Of a DNA stretch of 64,000 nt, positions 53,282 through 64,000 are shown piece after piece. The DNA lies in assembly GCA_019400425.1 (NCBI GenBank), contig JAFREE010000050.1, positions 62,001-126,000 of the forward strand, in the 5' to 3' direction. The notes beneath the pieces are model-generated. The model was not told where the DNA came from. It did not search any database and saw only the letters and a list, made by a program, of their open reading frames with translations. How positions within the stretch are numbered: position 1 is the first letter of the stretch; each line of letters starts with the position of its first letter. Both the position numbers and the translations under genes were made by a program. This DNA is from Hymenochaete sp. R1. Taxonomy: Eukaryota; Basidiomycota; Agaricomycetes; Hymenochaetales; Hymenochaetaceae.

Positions 53282-54739
53282 ATGTCGCAGTCGCAAATAC
53301 GAAATAGGGCGCGTAGACAGCCCCAGGACGCCGCCATGATTCCTAAGAAAGACGAGAAACCAGAGCACTTGAGCGATGCAATTACCGTTTCGGACATAAT
53401 CACTATGGTCTCGCTCGTATTTGGTGGATGTTGTGTGTATGTTCATGTGACAAGATGCCATTCACCATGCTCAACTCGCATCGCACTGCTGCAGAAACGT
53501 CTGGTCATTTGAATCTTTGCTAAGAGAGAGCTCTTCGTTGGGTATGTCGACCTTTCATTCAGGCCGCTGCATGTCTAATACAAACATCACCCAGGTTCCT
53601 CTATAACATTTGGCCAGATGCTATTCATCACTTGCCAGTCACTGCCTTCCTTCCTCCATTGGCCGAAAAACACCATCTTTCCACGACTGAAACCCCGTCA
53701 AGTGCCTGTGTATGAATGGCTCTTGCAAGTCGCCATGCTCCTCAGCAGCACTTTACTGACTAACTGGTCCTTTGCGTACGCCCCTCTGACTTTACAAATC
53801 GTATTTCGCTCCTCGGGTGAGTCACAAGCGCTGCTATCAAATCTAACTCTGCGGTTTAACGGCATGACATGTCGTAAAGGTTTACCTGTATCGATTCTTC
53901 TCGGGCGGGTCTTTCTGCAGAAAAGCTATTCACTCGTTCAGATAGTAAGCTTCTCTGACGTCACTGAAGGTGCGAACGGCCACTGATAAAGTCAAGAGTA
54001 GCTATCAGTCTTTTTAGTAACAGCCGGCGTTATTATCGCGACCATGTCTCGACCGTCGAGCGCGCCATCGTCATCGCAGGGGAGTGATGATCACGGGCAA
54101 TACATGATCGGAGTCTCCATGCTGAGCCTATCGCTGCTTTTGTCGGGCCTGCTTGGTCTTCTCCAGGAAAGGACGTATAAGAAGTACGGGCCCTGTTGGA
54201 GAGAGGGCGTGTTCTATACGGTAAGCTAACCCAGTCAAAGGGGACATATCATCCGACTCGGAGTGTGTTTCGGGTTTCGGGGAGACTGATGGATCTCCAG
54301 CATTTACTGTCCCTGCCAATGTTTGTCTTTTTGGCGAAAGACATCAAAGAGGGATTTCGAGTTGTCAAGGCGTCGCAGGAGATTGTGCCACGAATTTATA
54401 TCATCTATACGGTGAACCTGTTGACGCAGCTTGTGTGCGTGAGCGGGGTGAATCAGCTAGCGTCGGTGCGTGTTTAAGCGTTTATGCTGTGCTATTGTTT
54501 CGGATGGGACTGATGCTAGTGATGATGATGGTGGTTGATGATGATGGGTACCTTCCTTCTCTCCTCAGCGAGTGAGCTCGGTGTCTACGAATCTGGCGCT
54601 GACGGCGCGGAAGGCGACGAGCCTGTGCCTGAGTGTTTGGGTGTTCCGAAGCGGGTGGAACTACGAGCTGGTTTTAGGAGCGTCTTTGGTGTTCATAGGG
54701 TCACTTGTGTATGCTACCTGGACGAATTCGAGTCGATAG
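53282..54739 (+). CDS. UAA-family nucleotide-sugar transporter (Yea4/SLC35B4-like)
   Basis: The start is MSQSQIRNRARRQPQDAAMI. The first membrane segment reads VSLVFGGCCVNVWSFESLL across an intron, matching the GGCCSNV motif of Yea4-type UDP-GlcNAc transporters. Further family strands are ITFGQMLFITCQSLPSFLHW, KPRQVPVYEWLLQVAMLLSS, NWSFAYAPLTLQIVFRSSG, LGLLQERTYKKYGPCWREGV, HLLSLPMFVFLAKDI and ALTARKATSLCLSVW. About ten membrane helices are expected, with transport from cytosol into the ER or Golgi lumen for chitin or glycan synthesis. The substrate is inferred from the family. Several small introns separate the exons, and the end is YATWTNSSR. Confidence 0.88.
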
Positions 54740-55061
54740 GAGTCGTTGCTAGGGGACCAGTAGAAATTATAATACTATAATTTATTATGATAATAATTAG
54801 TGAGAGTGATGGAGGGTTTGGAGGGCCTGAGGCGGAGGAGACTACTGGGAGAGAGATTGAAACGAATTCGGAATTGAAATTGAAGTCAGTTTGAATCGAC
54901 TATCATCCACTCCCTTCCTCCTTCCTCTTTGATCCTCTCCTCTCCTCCTTCCCTCCCGTCCCCCCCATCCCTCTTGCTTTCATACCACAACAACCCTACT
55001 ATCTTCTCTTGCCTTTATAACGCCGTTCTGGAACCATAGCGCTAGACATCAGATAGTCAGA
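54740..55061 (+). other. Intergenic region before the YANK-like kinase
   Basis: About 320 bases. A strong CT-rich tract (54910-55010) precedes the kinase start, typical of a fungal core promoter. No gene is visible. Confidence 0.5.
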
Positions 55062-57267
55062 ATGGTTGGCTTCCTGTGCTGCCGCTCTGACGTCCGTCAT
55101 TTCACCTTCTCTGCCTGGTCCGTCACATATACTCAAGTGTCTTTTTTTTTCGCTCTACCAGCCTATCGATTTTGAAGGCGACGCGACTCTCTTTCACTTT
55201 CTGCTCCTCAAGAGTGTCGGAAAGGGCGCTTTTGGAAAGGTTAGCCTCACTTCGTCCGCTCCACCGTGTATAACCGCGCTCCCCCACTGACCCTCTTCCT
55301 CCATTCCTGTCCGGTCACAGGTCCGAGTCGTTCAACACAAACAATCCAGAGAACTCTATGCGCTCAAGTACATTAACAAATCGAAATGCGTGCGCATGAA
55401 AGCTGTTGCAAACGTCATACAGGAAAGGAGGTTACTAGAGGAGGTGAGCGGGTTTGAAACCTTTTCGCCCACGTCGTTACAGCGCCCCTAATGTCCAGGG
55501 TTGTGGAATTAGGTCGACCATCCGTTCATTGTCAACCTTCGATATGCCTTCCAAGACGATGAAAATTGTTTCTTCGTCATCGACTTGATGCTTGGAGGTG
55601 ACTTGCGGTGTGAGTCCCCACAGGTCAAACTTCGGAGATGCTCCGTGTTCATATACCCTCTCTCCCCAATCTTCTGTGTTCCACGCGCAGTTCACCTGGA
55701 GCGGAAAGGCTCATTCACAGAAGCTACCGTGCGGCTATACGTTGCAGAGATTGGCTCCGCGATCTCTTTTCTGCACGAAAAGAAGATAATCCACCGGTAC
55801 GTATGCTATACCAGGGCCATAGATCCCGTGAATCTTCCGTGCTGACATATTGCTGCTTGCTCCGGACCATGGCAACAGGGACTTGAAACCGGATAACATT
55901 CTCCTCGATGAACGAGGACATGCACATCTCACGGATTTTAACATCGCTGTTCACTACACAGATCGGCGTCTATTAACAGGAGTAGCAGGTAGTCTGGCAT
56001 ACATGGGTTCGTTCGCTGGCCTCTCCCACCTTTTCTCTTGTTGTATTCCAATCTCATCTATTCACTCCATTCCATTAATGCAGCTCCAGAAATCCTAATC
56101 AAGAGGGGGTATAGCTATATGATCGATTGGTGGTCATTAGGGGTTCTTGCGTACGAGCTTGTATATGGAAAGCGGCCATTTCGCGGGCGTACCAACCATG
56201 ATCTCACACATGCGATCTGCCGAGAACACGTCAAGTTTCCTGAGGAAACGGATAGCAAATGCTCCAGGGAAGGGAAAATAGCGTTGAAAGACGTGAGTGT
56301 TTGTTTGCCCCGTCTATTAAGCTGGTTCTCAGCTGTCCACTAATCATTAATTCTCGCAATCAGCTCATGACACGAAATACGGAGCATCGATTAGGCTGTC
56401 GAGATGGTCTACGAGATTTACAGAACCATTCATGGTTTGCTGACTTCGACTGGATGAGCCTTGAGTCGAAGGAAATAGCGCCCCCATTCATCCCTGATGT
56501 GAGTGCGCTATTTCTGATTCGCCTCATTGTGAACACATGTGCTATCGGGAGCGAAGGAAGAAGTGCGGCGGAAAAAAGCGTGAATGATCCTCAATTCGGA
56601 TCATCGAGCTTGATTTTTTATGTGCTTCTCACAAACCTTCATCTTCGCGAGTTTCACATGTTTCAGCTCTTTATCGGCGGAATGGGAAGTTTTTTGTAAC
56701 TATGATACTGATGATTATTGTTTGCCTTGCTTACAGTCGAAGAAAGCTAACTTCGATTCGACTCACGAACTTGAGGAACTACTGCTGGAAGACAACCCAC
56801 TCAAGGCGAGGAAACGGAAAGCAAATCAGGATCTAGGTAGTCTGAGCGCTGAAATGCGACAAATGGAAGAACAGTAAGTTTAGAACACTCACCCGACCTG
56901 GCCAATCCCGTGTACGAGACTTTCCTCACACTTTCCTCCCTCTAGATTCACACCCTATGACTTCGCCAAGATGCGCCGGCGGTCGTACTACCCCCACAAC
57001 CAGCAACTCATCTCGCAATTCACCGCGACGTCCTCGACAGGCTTCGGCTCTTCGCGGCCCGCGACACCCAACATGACGGACCGGGATTACGCGGAGCTCG
57101 CGCATCAGGCGACGAACATCCGCGGGTTGAGTATCGATAGTCATGACCCGATGGCCGCGTCGATGAGGCGGATAAAGGACGAGTATAATGTGTATGGGCC
57201 TGCGGACTCGGACTCGACGGATGCAGTGCCTATGAAGGGGATGGTGAGGGAGAAGGAGGAGTCATGA
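55062..57267 (+). CDS. AGC-type Ser/Thr kinase, STK32/YANK-like
   Basis: A 30-base first exon encodes MVGFLCCRSD, joined in phase to PIDFEGDATLFHFLLLKSVG. Kinase motifs run in order: GKGAFGKVRVVQH (glycine loop), YALKYINKSKCV (catalytic Lys), HPFIVNLRYAFQDDENCFFV, DLMLGGDLRFHLERKG, IIHRDLKPDNILL (catalytic loop), TDFNIAV in place of DFG, APEIL and DWWSLGVLAYELVYGKRPFR. DFN instead of DFG and the LGGDLR motif are characteristic of the STK32/YANK family. The tail has FTPYDFAKMRRRSYYPHNQQ and a Ser/Thr-rich end. Two adjacent Cys at the N-terminus could be lipid-modified. The physiological substrate is unknown. Confidence 0.9.
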
Positions 57268-57760
57268 CACTCGTAATGCAGCATGGTATCTTCCCGCCTT
57301 CATTTTACTATCTACTACTTTTCATTGCTTCGCGCGTCGGTCATGATGATTGGTTTCACGTCAGTTCCTCTTCATTTCCCTTCTCTATGTTTGCATTTCT
57401 TTCTTTCAATGTCGCAAATACCATAATTGTTGTGTAACGCGTTCAACTATCTTTACGAAGCTTGAATGTCGGCTCTGGTTCACTTTTTCTCTCTCTTTCT
57501 TTTGGCTCTTTGAGAATACCGGCAACGGACCAGCTTGAAACCGTGTAGTAGTATAATCTCTTTTGACATTCTTGCCATTCTACAACACATGCGAATTGGC
57601 AGTTTAAAAAATGTATAAATTCCAAAGTTTCGAATTGATCCAGATTTCCTGAGACCAATGCTTATCCAAAAAAACCAAGCTGCTAACTGCGCGCTCGTAT
57701 AAAAGCCGCATAGAGATAAAGATACCTAATAGTACTATCGCAAAAGCAAGGAAAATTCAA
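57268..57760. other. Convergent intergenic region, kinase / nitronate monooxygenase
   Basis: About 490 bases between two convergent stop codons. It is AT-rich with pyrimidine tracts, consistent with two 3' UTRs. No gene is visible. Confidence 0.45.
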
Positions 57761-59578
57761 CTAGAGCTTAGCTTTCACATCCCCAGTACCGAACCTCCTC
57801 ATCTGCTGCGCTGCCTCCTTCACCATGTTCTCCACGATCGTCTTCGCGGGGAGGACCTCGTGGATCTGCGCTGCGACGGACCCAATCAACCACGCTCGCC
57901 CGGCAACGGACTTTTCGGGATGTTGTTCGAGCTCGTGTTCGTGCGGAATGACACCCTTCGAGCAGAGGTCCTGGATTTCAGATTGACGTTTGGTTTCCCT
58001 GTTGTACAGCGTGTGTGTGAAGGAGGAAGGGAGTTGAGATGGAAACGGTTAGTATAGCTTTTTAGAGAGGTGCATGAGGAAGAAAACGCGATATACCAAT
58101 CATCGATGTAGGCAGTCTTACGAACGCGAAGCGGACGGCCGGTGTAGATCAGCGTCCGAATGGCGTCGCCATAGGAGGCAGACAGAATAGCCTCTTTATG
58201 CGCTTTCGGCGCACCTGCCTCCACACTCGCAACGAAGCGGGTGCCGACCCACACAGCTTCGGCTGAACATTGCAGCCGAAAGAATGTAAATAAGTCAGCG
58301 ATAACGACGAAATTCAATGAAGTCAGTTTACGGCTCTCCTACATTATTATATCAAACATTGGGAATAGGGAAAGGAGGGAAAGAGGGGGGGGGGGGGGTT
58401 GAATAGAAAGAGGGGAATTGACGTGTGCGAACGGAGTAGACTGACCTCCCCACATCAGGTTCGCAGCCAGACCTCTTCCATCGTACACACCTCCAGCACC
58501 GATGACATACACCGGTTTACCAGTCAGGGGTGACTTGTGTCCCCTGACGGCGTCGACGCATGCCGGGATGAGAATGGACGAAGGCACGTCGCCGGTGTGT
58601 CCGCCGCCCTCGCCTCCTTGTGCACAGATGAGGTCGACGCCGGCCTCCAGCGCCTTTGGGACGTGTTTCGGATGGCCGACCATCTGTAATGTAGTGTAAT
58701 CAACATGTCAAGAAATTAATTACTTTAGAGAGTGTGGAAATAAGGAGAGGGAGGGGGGAAGAAGAATGTTGAGGAGCGTACGTTCATGACCGGAATCCCG
58801 GCCTTGTGAAGCCTGTCGACGACCTCCTTCGGGGGTACACCGACCGCGGAGACGAATAGCGAAGCCTTCTCGTCAATGATCACGTCAATGAGCTCCGTTA
58901 AGTAGCCCTTCGTATAATCATACTAGAAAGGCAAGGTAAGCTGTCCTTAAGAAGTAGAGACGAAGGGTGAGTCGTACGTTGGTTTTACGAGCGTTACCGC
59001 CGACTTGAGGAAGGAGTAGATCGACGCCGAAGGGGGCATCCTTGTTGACGAGATGTTTCTTGATTTCGTGAATCTACTGTCCTGCATTGAGTCTCGTAGA
59101 TTCTTGAATTTGCTTGAGAGGTCTGCTTACCTGAGACCTCAGGACCTTCGGCGTGTAGCCTAGGCGAGAACACCCAACTTAATCACAACAAGACTTGTCC
59201 GAAATGTGTCCTGTGTACATACCGACACCCCCTAAGAAAAGGAGTGCGCATTAATCATTCAATGTTATAAATGTTTGAGAGAAAGAAGGTAAGCTCACCA
59301 ATGACGCCCATCCCACCTGCGTTGCTCACCGCTGCGCAGAGCTCAGGGCCCGCGGCTACGTTCATACCTAACCATAGGCGTATCAGTTTCCTTGATCCAC
59401 ACGTTCATACACTCATTCAAGGAGAAAAAGTTTTGCAAGGAGGCATCTTTCTTAAATCAGACGAAAGCCGAAACAGAGGTCATAAGTGAGTGAGTAGTAA
59501 AAGCGCATCCTCACCAGCGAGTAGAACGGGGTGCTGGATTTTGAAGAGCTCTGTGACTGCTGTTTGGATGACGGCCAT
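57761..59578 (-). CDS. Nitronate monooxygenase (2-nitropropane dioxygenase-like)
   Basis: The start is MAVIQTAVTELFKIQHPVLL, followed by AGMNVAAGPELCAAVSNAGG and MGVIGGVGYTPKVLRSQ. The TIM barrel continues with PFGVDLLLPQVGGNARKTNY, SAVGVPPKEVVDRLHKAGIP, MVGHPKHVPKALEAGVDLIC, AQGGEGGGHTGDVPSSILIP, KPVYVIGAGGVYDGRG and AEAVWVGTRFVASVEAGAPK. The end is FGTGDVKAKL. The GGEGGGHTG phosphate loop and GAGGVYDGRG bind FMN. The enzyme oxidises alkyl nitronates, removing toxic nitro compounds such as propionate-3-nitronate. Small introns cut the gene into many exons. One of them, near 58320-58440, holds a 13-G homopolymer. Confidence 0.92.
58386..58398 (+). repeat. Poly-G homopolymer inside an intron
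   Basis: Thirteen consecutive G lie in an intron of the nitronate monooxygenase gene (C on the coding strand). They fall between a GA-rich tract and the next exon. Length errors are likely here. Confidence 0.9.
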
Positions 59579-60110
59579 GGCTATTTAGATATAAGACTGG
59601 ATTTTTTTGTACCGCGAAGGGGGAAAAGTACGTTAAGATGGGATGGAGGGGGAGGGAAAGAACGATGGGATGAGTTGAAACTAAACGAGTTCCTGAGCAA
59701 ACCGACGCCGACTGGACGACCCGATCCGAAGACACCGGATGTCTCCCTTTCAATCACATGAAAATCTTCAAGAGGCCAACCAACAATGACATGACCAAGT
59801 CGCTCGGCCACAACATGGATCACTGCTCTCACTGCTCTCTTTCAAAGACTCAATGCGCATCTCGTAACGAAACTCAAGATAGATCCAAGATTGCATGAAA
59901 TAATTAGTAGTAGTAGCGGATTGGGAAAAAAGAGGAAAGAGAAACAAAGAGTGTAGGCTGTCAAAGTTGCGTCAGTTGCGAGTGCGGTTGAGGATTGCGA
60001 ATGCTTGTGGTATATATGTACTGAAATGTGTGTAGGATGATAGAGTATGGTATGGTAAGATAGAAAGGGGGAGATGTTGATGTTATCCGGTATCCGAGAA
60101 CCAGTTTTGG
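59579..60110 (-). other. Intergenic region upstream of nitronate monooxygenase
   Basis: About 530 bases between tandem minus-strand genes, holding the promoter of the nitronate monooxygenase and the 3' flank of the She3-like gene. No coding pattern was seen. Confidence 0.45.
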
Positions 60111-62211
60111 CTATGTTCCATTTTCTTCTTCTTGGCCGACGGCTCGTATGAGGCTGCGAAGGCGAAGCAGTTCGTTCGATACTTGTCTAAAAAAACAAAG
60201 GAAATAAGATGATTACCCAGATATCGCGAAGACTCTCTTGGATAGAAAAATATTAGAGAGTGCACTTACTCAGCCTGTTTCCGTGCAACCGACGAGTCCT
60301 CCTCCGACCTCCTCAAACTCGTCCTCAGTTCCTCGATCTGATCCTGTAAGTTTCCCTCGAACCGCTCCTGCACCTTCCTCTCCTCGTCCCGAATATCCTC
60401 CACTGACTTCCGGCTCTCGTCCTTCCTCGACATTTGGTCCAGCAACCGCGTATACTTCCCCTTCGCCTCCTCCGCCTCCTTCTTCAGCTTCGCCTCACGC
60501 TCCTTCATCTCCCGCCGGAGCCGCTCGACATCCTGCTTCCACCCCTCTGATAAGTGTTTGACCGAGTCTCGCAGCGTGACGTACTCCCTTTCGGCTTTTT
60601 GAGACGTGATAGTCGATTGTTGGACTTGGGCCTCCATCTCGCGGATGGAGCGTTTTGAGGTGGTGGTTTCGGATTTGAGTTGAGATTTGAGGGAAGCAGC
60701 TTCTGCTTCTGCTTTCCGAGCGCGTTCAAGGACCTGCGATCATCCGAACCTTTCAATATTGACGCACACCATGGCATTGGCAGCAAAATACACGTACCTC
60801 CTGTAATAGCCGTTCTTTCCTAGCTACCACATTATTCAGCCCTTCATTCTCTAACCTCAACCTCTCCCTTCCATCTTTCAAATCCTCTGTCTGTCTCGTA
60901 AGCTGTGCGACTGTGCGTTGACTAAGCCGAAGCTGCGCCTTCGTGTTATCGAGCGCACTCCTCGCATTGATCACACACGCCTGCAGGTCCGCCAAGACCT
61001 TCGACGTATTCCCTGTCCCTCCGAAAGAAAGCCGCTTGCTTGGTGACGGCGGCGGAGGTGGAAGGCTCAGCGAAGATGAGCCCGACGTCGAGAGGGCGTC
61101 GGAAGCGGAAAGGGAGGCGCCGTCGGTAATCTTGCCTGACCGGTTCGAATTCGAGTTCGAGTTGGCGTTGCCGTTCGGCGTCGAGTTGAGAAGCCCGTCT
61201 TCGGCTAATGTGCGGGCGTGCCCTTTGGCACAAATGAGTCAAACGGAAAAGAAAAACAGCGGATACAAGGCAAGATGGCTAAGATGAAGATGCCAGAGAA
61301 ACGGAAAGAAAGAAAGAGATGCGCACCGACGCTGGCGATAGGTATACCTGCAAAATCGAAACCGCAGTGTCAATCAACTTGAAACCTCGAAACTGCGTAT
61401 TGATAGTACTAAATGACACGACAATGAACGCTCCTTCGAGTTGCGAATGTCGTAGGCTGTCGTCAAGGGAAACGGGAAACGGGGAAAGGAGAACAGGGAA
61501 AAGACGTACGGCTGAGGGAACGTGTCGGGCTGACCGGACGTTTACTTAAACTACTCGAGCCCAAAAGCAAATCCGAGCCGAGCGAGTTCCCGTGTGCGTG
61601 ATTAGACGAGGACGAGGCGAATGCTGTGGGGACGCCCTCCTTGATAATGGCGCTCCCGTCCTTGAGCGGGGAGGGGAGAGGTAGGTGGGACTCGGGCCCG
61701 GCCATGCCCTGGAGTTTGTCGTAGCTTGTTGCTCTGCGGGTCGTTTTGGGTGTAGTCTGGGCTGAGGGCGTGGAAGTGGAGGGGAGGTCATCCGTGCTAA
61801 AGAGTGGGGTTTCCCTGCCTGACATCGTGCCCCCGACACCGAAGCTGGAGGACGCGCTCTGAAAGGCGGCGCGGTGCTGCATTGATTGTTCAAGACTCTG
61901 GAGTTGGGCTTGTTGGTGTCGAATGCTATGTCTAAGCACGGACATCTGGTTTCGGACGGAGACTGGAGATGAACGGTGGGGTTAGTTAGTCAACGCAACG
62001 GGGATTGGAGCCGGGATAGAATGAGTTGGAAATTGGAGCTGGAGATGAAAGAGGAGTGCTGAGACTTGCCAGGGTCATCTAATGAATAGGATAATGAAGG
62101 ACCTGATGGGCTTGTTGCCTGTGAGCGGACCGAGCATCGTGACGAGGCTCTTGATTGGGAACGAGAGGGAGGACGAGCGAACGATAGCTCTTGAGGGGAA
62201 CTTGAAGACAT
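60111..62211 (-). CDS. She3-like coiled-coil protein (SWI5-dependent HO expression 3 family)
   Basis: The start is MSSSSPQELSFARPPSRSQS. A Ser/Thr/Pro-rich N-terminal half contains a short helix, MSVLRHSIRHQQAQLQSLEQ. The C-terminal half is long coiled coil (LADLQACVINARSALDNTKA to LRTSLRRSEEDSSVARKQAE). A last small exon gives VSNELLRLRSLIRAVGQEEE. In yeast, She3 links the RNA-binding protein She2 to the type V myosin Myo4 for mRNA transport. Basidiomycete proteins with this layout carry the She3 family name, but the family is weakly conserved, so the role is inferred. A very short exon (IPIASVG) lies in the middle, and internal borders were placed by eye. Confidence 0.55.
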
Positions 62212-62377
62212 GGTACTGGTACATGTAACACGGGAAGAGAGAAAGGAAAGCGAGGCGCGTCGGAGAGTCGAGTCGAGTCGGACGCGTTCAAACGACGACT
62301 AGCACCATTCTCATTCTTATTTAGAAAACAGCCCTGCAACTACTTCGTATCTCTTAACTAAAATCTATGCTACATCT

Positions 62378-63714
62378 CTACCACCCAAAAATAAGATCAG
62401 AAACCTGGCCCATCACTCCCCTTGCAGGCGAGTCTGTCGACGCGTTCTGCGCATTCGTTGGCGTTCCCCTCCCTCCTACATTCGGTGTCCCTTTCCGGAA
62501 CGCGGAAGCAGAGGGCGCCAGCTTGATAGGCGTCCCTACTGATGCCCCCGAGTCCGAGGAACGCATGTGGTATTTTTGAAGTTGAGAAGAGCCAGGATCC
62601 ATGGAGACGTCCATGTCGTCGTGTGCAGAAAACGTACGGGCGTCGGGCGTCATCGTCGGTGGCGAACCATACGCGGGCCTTGCAGCAACGCCTAAGAGCT
62701 GCTCAGCTGCCAAAGGGTCCTAAGGAATATTCGTTGAACCATCTCATAAGTAAATTGAACTGACACCACTCACAACCCATTTCACGCCTACCATCCAACG
62801 ACCACCTTCTCCACTTATCGTCTCACCGTTTTTCCTCCACGCTCGGGCAGCCTCCCAAGGTTGACTATACCCAATTTTGAACGCGTTCTCCACGTCCGAG
62901 CTCACTTCTGGTTCCGTAGTCCCTCCATCCGCCATGGATTTGAAGTGAGCGACTGTGGACGAGTATCGCGATGGCGGAAACCCAAAAATAACAACATAAA
63001 GAGTCCTGTGCGCTGGTGGCGGCGTGGCTATTGGACCACTGTTATTACGAGACGGGGTCGGTTTGCTTTGACTCGCGAACAGTTGCTGAAAGGAATGGTG
63101 TTAGAGACATCGAATGGATGCGGGATTCTTAAATCATACCGGAGACCTAATCCTGTGTGAGTCTACGCCTGTTTCATATATGATATCATTGACAGATGAG
63201 ATTGGAGGGCCATCCTCATCATCTGCAGCGTCACGTAGCCGATGCCTATTTGCCACATGCAAGTTTAGTCTGGCACAAGTGGGACAACAACGTTCGAACT
63301 CACTTTGAAGAAGACTCAAACATAGACTCTGAGCCAAAGTCAGAAGTGGTGTTACGTTGGTATGCAGGATTCATTTTGGCTCTTGTCGGGATAAGGTAAG
63401 GTTCTTCATTGCGCTGGCTCGCCAGCGGGGAACCCTGGTTGAAAGAACGTGAGTTTCGCGTGCTTTCGGCGATAAAGACGTGTGACATACTTGACTTTGA
63501 GCTAAAGACTGAAGATTTATGCCAAATAAGCTATGAATCGAATGAAAAGAACGGCACATACCAAGAGATAGCCCGGCTGGTACTGAGGTCTGGATTGAGC
63601 GAGAGGGTCATTGAGGGATTGGCCCGGGCTGAAGCTGGCGGAGCCCTGGTTTGCAGGTGAGGAGCCAAAGGAATAAGCCATGTTTTGAGAGTTGGTCGAC
63701 TGAGACCCGAGCAT
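62378..63714 (-). CDS. nup53: Nucleoporin Nup53/Nup35
   Basis: Six exons (63714-63562, 63508-63491, 63434-63304, 63245-63140, 63085-62774, 62719-62378) give 353 residues in frame. FG-type residues open the protein (MAYSFGSSPANQG). Family motifs follow: SRPQYQPGYLL, PTRAKMNPAYQRNTTSDFGS, DDEDGPPISSVNDI. The Nup35-type RRM-like domain reads LYVVIFGFPPSRYSSTVAHF, then NAFKIGYSQPWEAARAWRKN and GGRWMVGVKWV. The C-terminus SDLIFGW is the amphipathic membrane-binding tip. Nup53 sits in the inner ring of the nuclear pore and binds the pore membrane. Exon 2 is only 18 bases (SLAQSQ). An ATG further upstream (63861) exists in the same frame but adds a leader unlike the family. Confidence 0.93.
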
Positions 63715-64000
63715 TAGAGAATGTAATTCCTGTGATGTCCCGTGGTTGAATTTAGAAGAGTAAAGAGTACAGCAGCAGTCGAATAAGGTCGATTTTGTGG
63801 CTGAAAAGTGGTCACGTGGGATGGTGGCACGGCAGGCAAGTGAAAGCTGTGAAAGCCTCATGGCTTCGGTGCTGCTCTAGCTTCTGGTCGTTGTCTTGTC
63901 TTGTCTCATCTCCCCTTCGCGTGCGTTGCCTTGCTCTCTCAGCTCAGCTCAGCCAGTCCTCTCCCCAGTCTTCCATGAGTTAATCTCACATTCATATCCC
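63715..64000 (-). promoter_or_regulatory. Upstream region of nup53
   Basis: These 286 bases up to the window edge hold the nup53 promoter. A short CTCAG triplicate lies near 63938-63955. No second gene is recognisable before the end. Confidence 0.4.

Overview
This window is gene-dense nuclear DNA from a filamentous basidiomycete, most likely an Agaricomycete. The evidence is the many short phase-preserving introns (mostly 50-60 bases, GT...AG with CTRAY-like branch sites), small bidirectional promoters, and basidiomycete-style versions of conserved genes: a RING-PH-VWA Far1/Ste5-like scaffold, a Zds1 family protein, a She3-like protein and a PACT-domain spindle pole protein. I found 24 protein genes, and 15 of them have reading frames that close exactly across every intron I placed. 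I saw no transposon, no CRISPR array, no rRNA and no convincing tRNA. The species cannot be named from the sequence alone.

Layout, left to right. 0.1-13.4 kb: a pheromone/MAPK-type scaffold (far1-like, minus), a 2.1 kb gap with no recognisable gene, zds1 (plus) and the G1/S transcription factor mbp1 (plus). 13.6-20.4 kb: splicing factor prp4 (minus), back to back with the protein O-mannosyltransferase pmt4 (plus), then a five-finger CCCH zinc protein (ZC3H3/Red5-like, plus). 20.6-29.7 kb: dihydroxyacetone kinase (minus), vacuolar fusion factor ccz1 (minus) and the ubiquitin protease ubp12 (plus). 30.2-38.2 kb: ribosomal protein eL43 (plus), an F-box/LRR-like protein (minus), F-box protein hrt3 (minus), an ER-membrane DnaJ protein (plus) and the small COX subunit cox9 (minus). 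38.6-46.1 kb: PP2A B subunit cdc55 (plus), retromer sorting nexin vps5 (plus) and the mRNA 3'-end factor mpe1 (minus). 46.4-54.7 kb: a large PACT coiled-coil spindle pole protein (plus), cardiolipin synthase (minus) and a UAA-family nucleotide-sugar transporter (plus). 55.1-63.7 kb: an STK32/YANK-like kinase (plus), a nitronate monooxygenase (minus), a She3-like coiled-coil protein (minus) and nucleoporin nup53 (minus).

The genes are mostly housekeeping and do not form a biosynthetic or defence cluster. A notable share act in cell-cycle and polarity control (Far1-like, Zds1, Mbp1, Cdc55, the PACT protein, She3-like). Zds1 and Cdc55 are known physical partners in yeast, but here they lie about 29 kb apart and I read the grouping as probably coincidental.

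The observations most worth checking are: a stretch of the hrt3 gene that no normal splice solution joins in frame, a non-canonical GC-AG intron in pmt4, an 18-base microexon in nup53, a start-codon-only first exon and a duplicated TATATA element in the eL43 gene, a possible extra 5' exon of zds1, and the unexplained 2.1 kb gap. I did not find strong evidence of an undescribed system.
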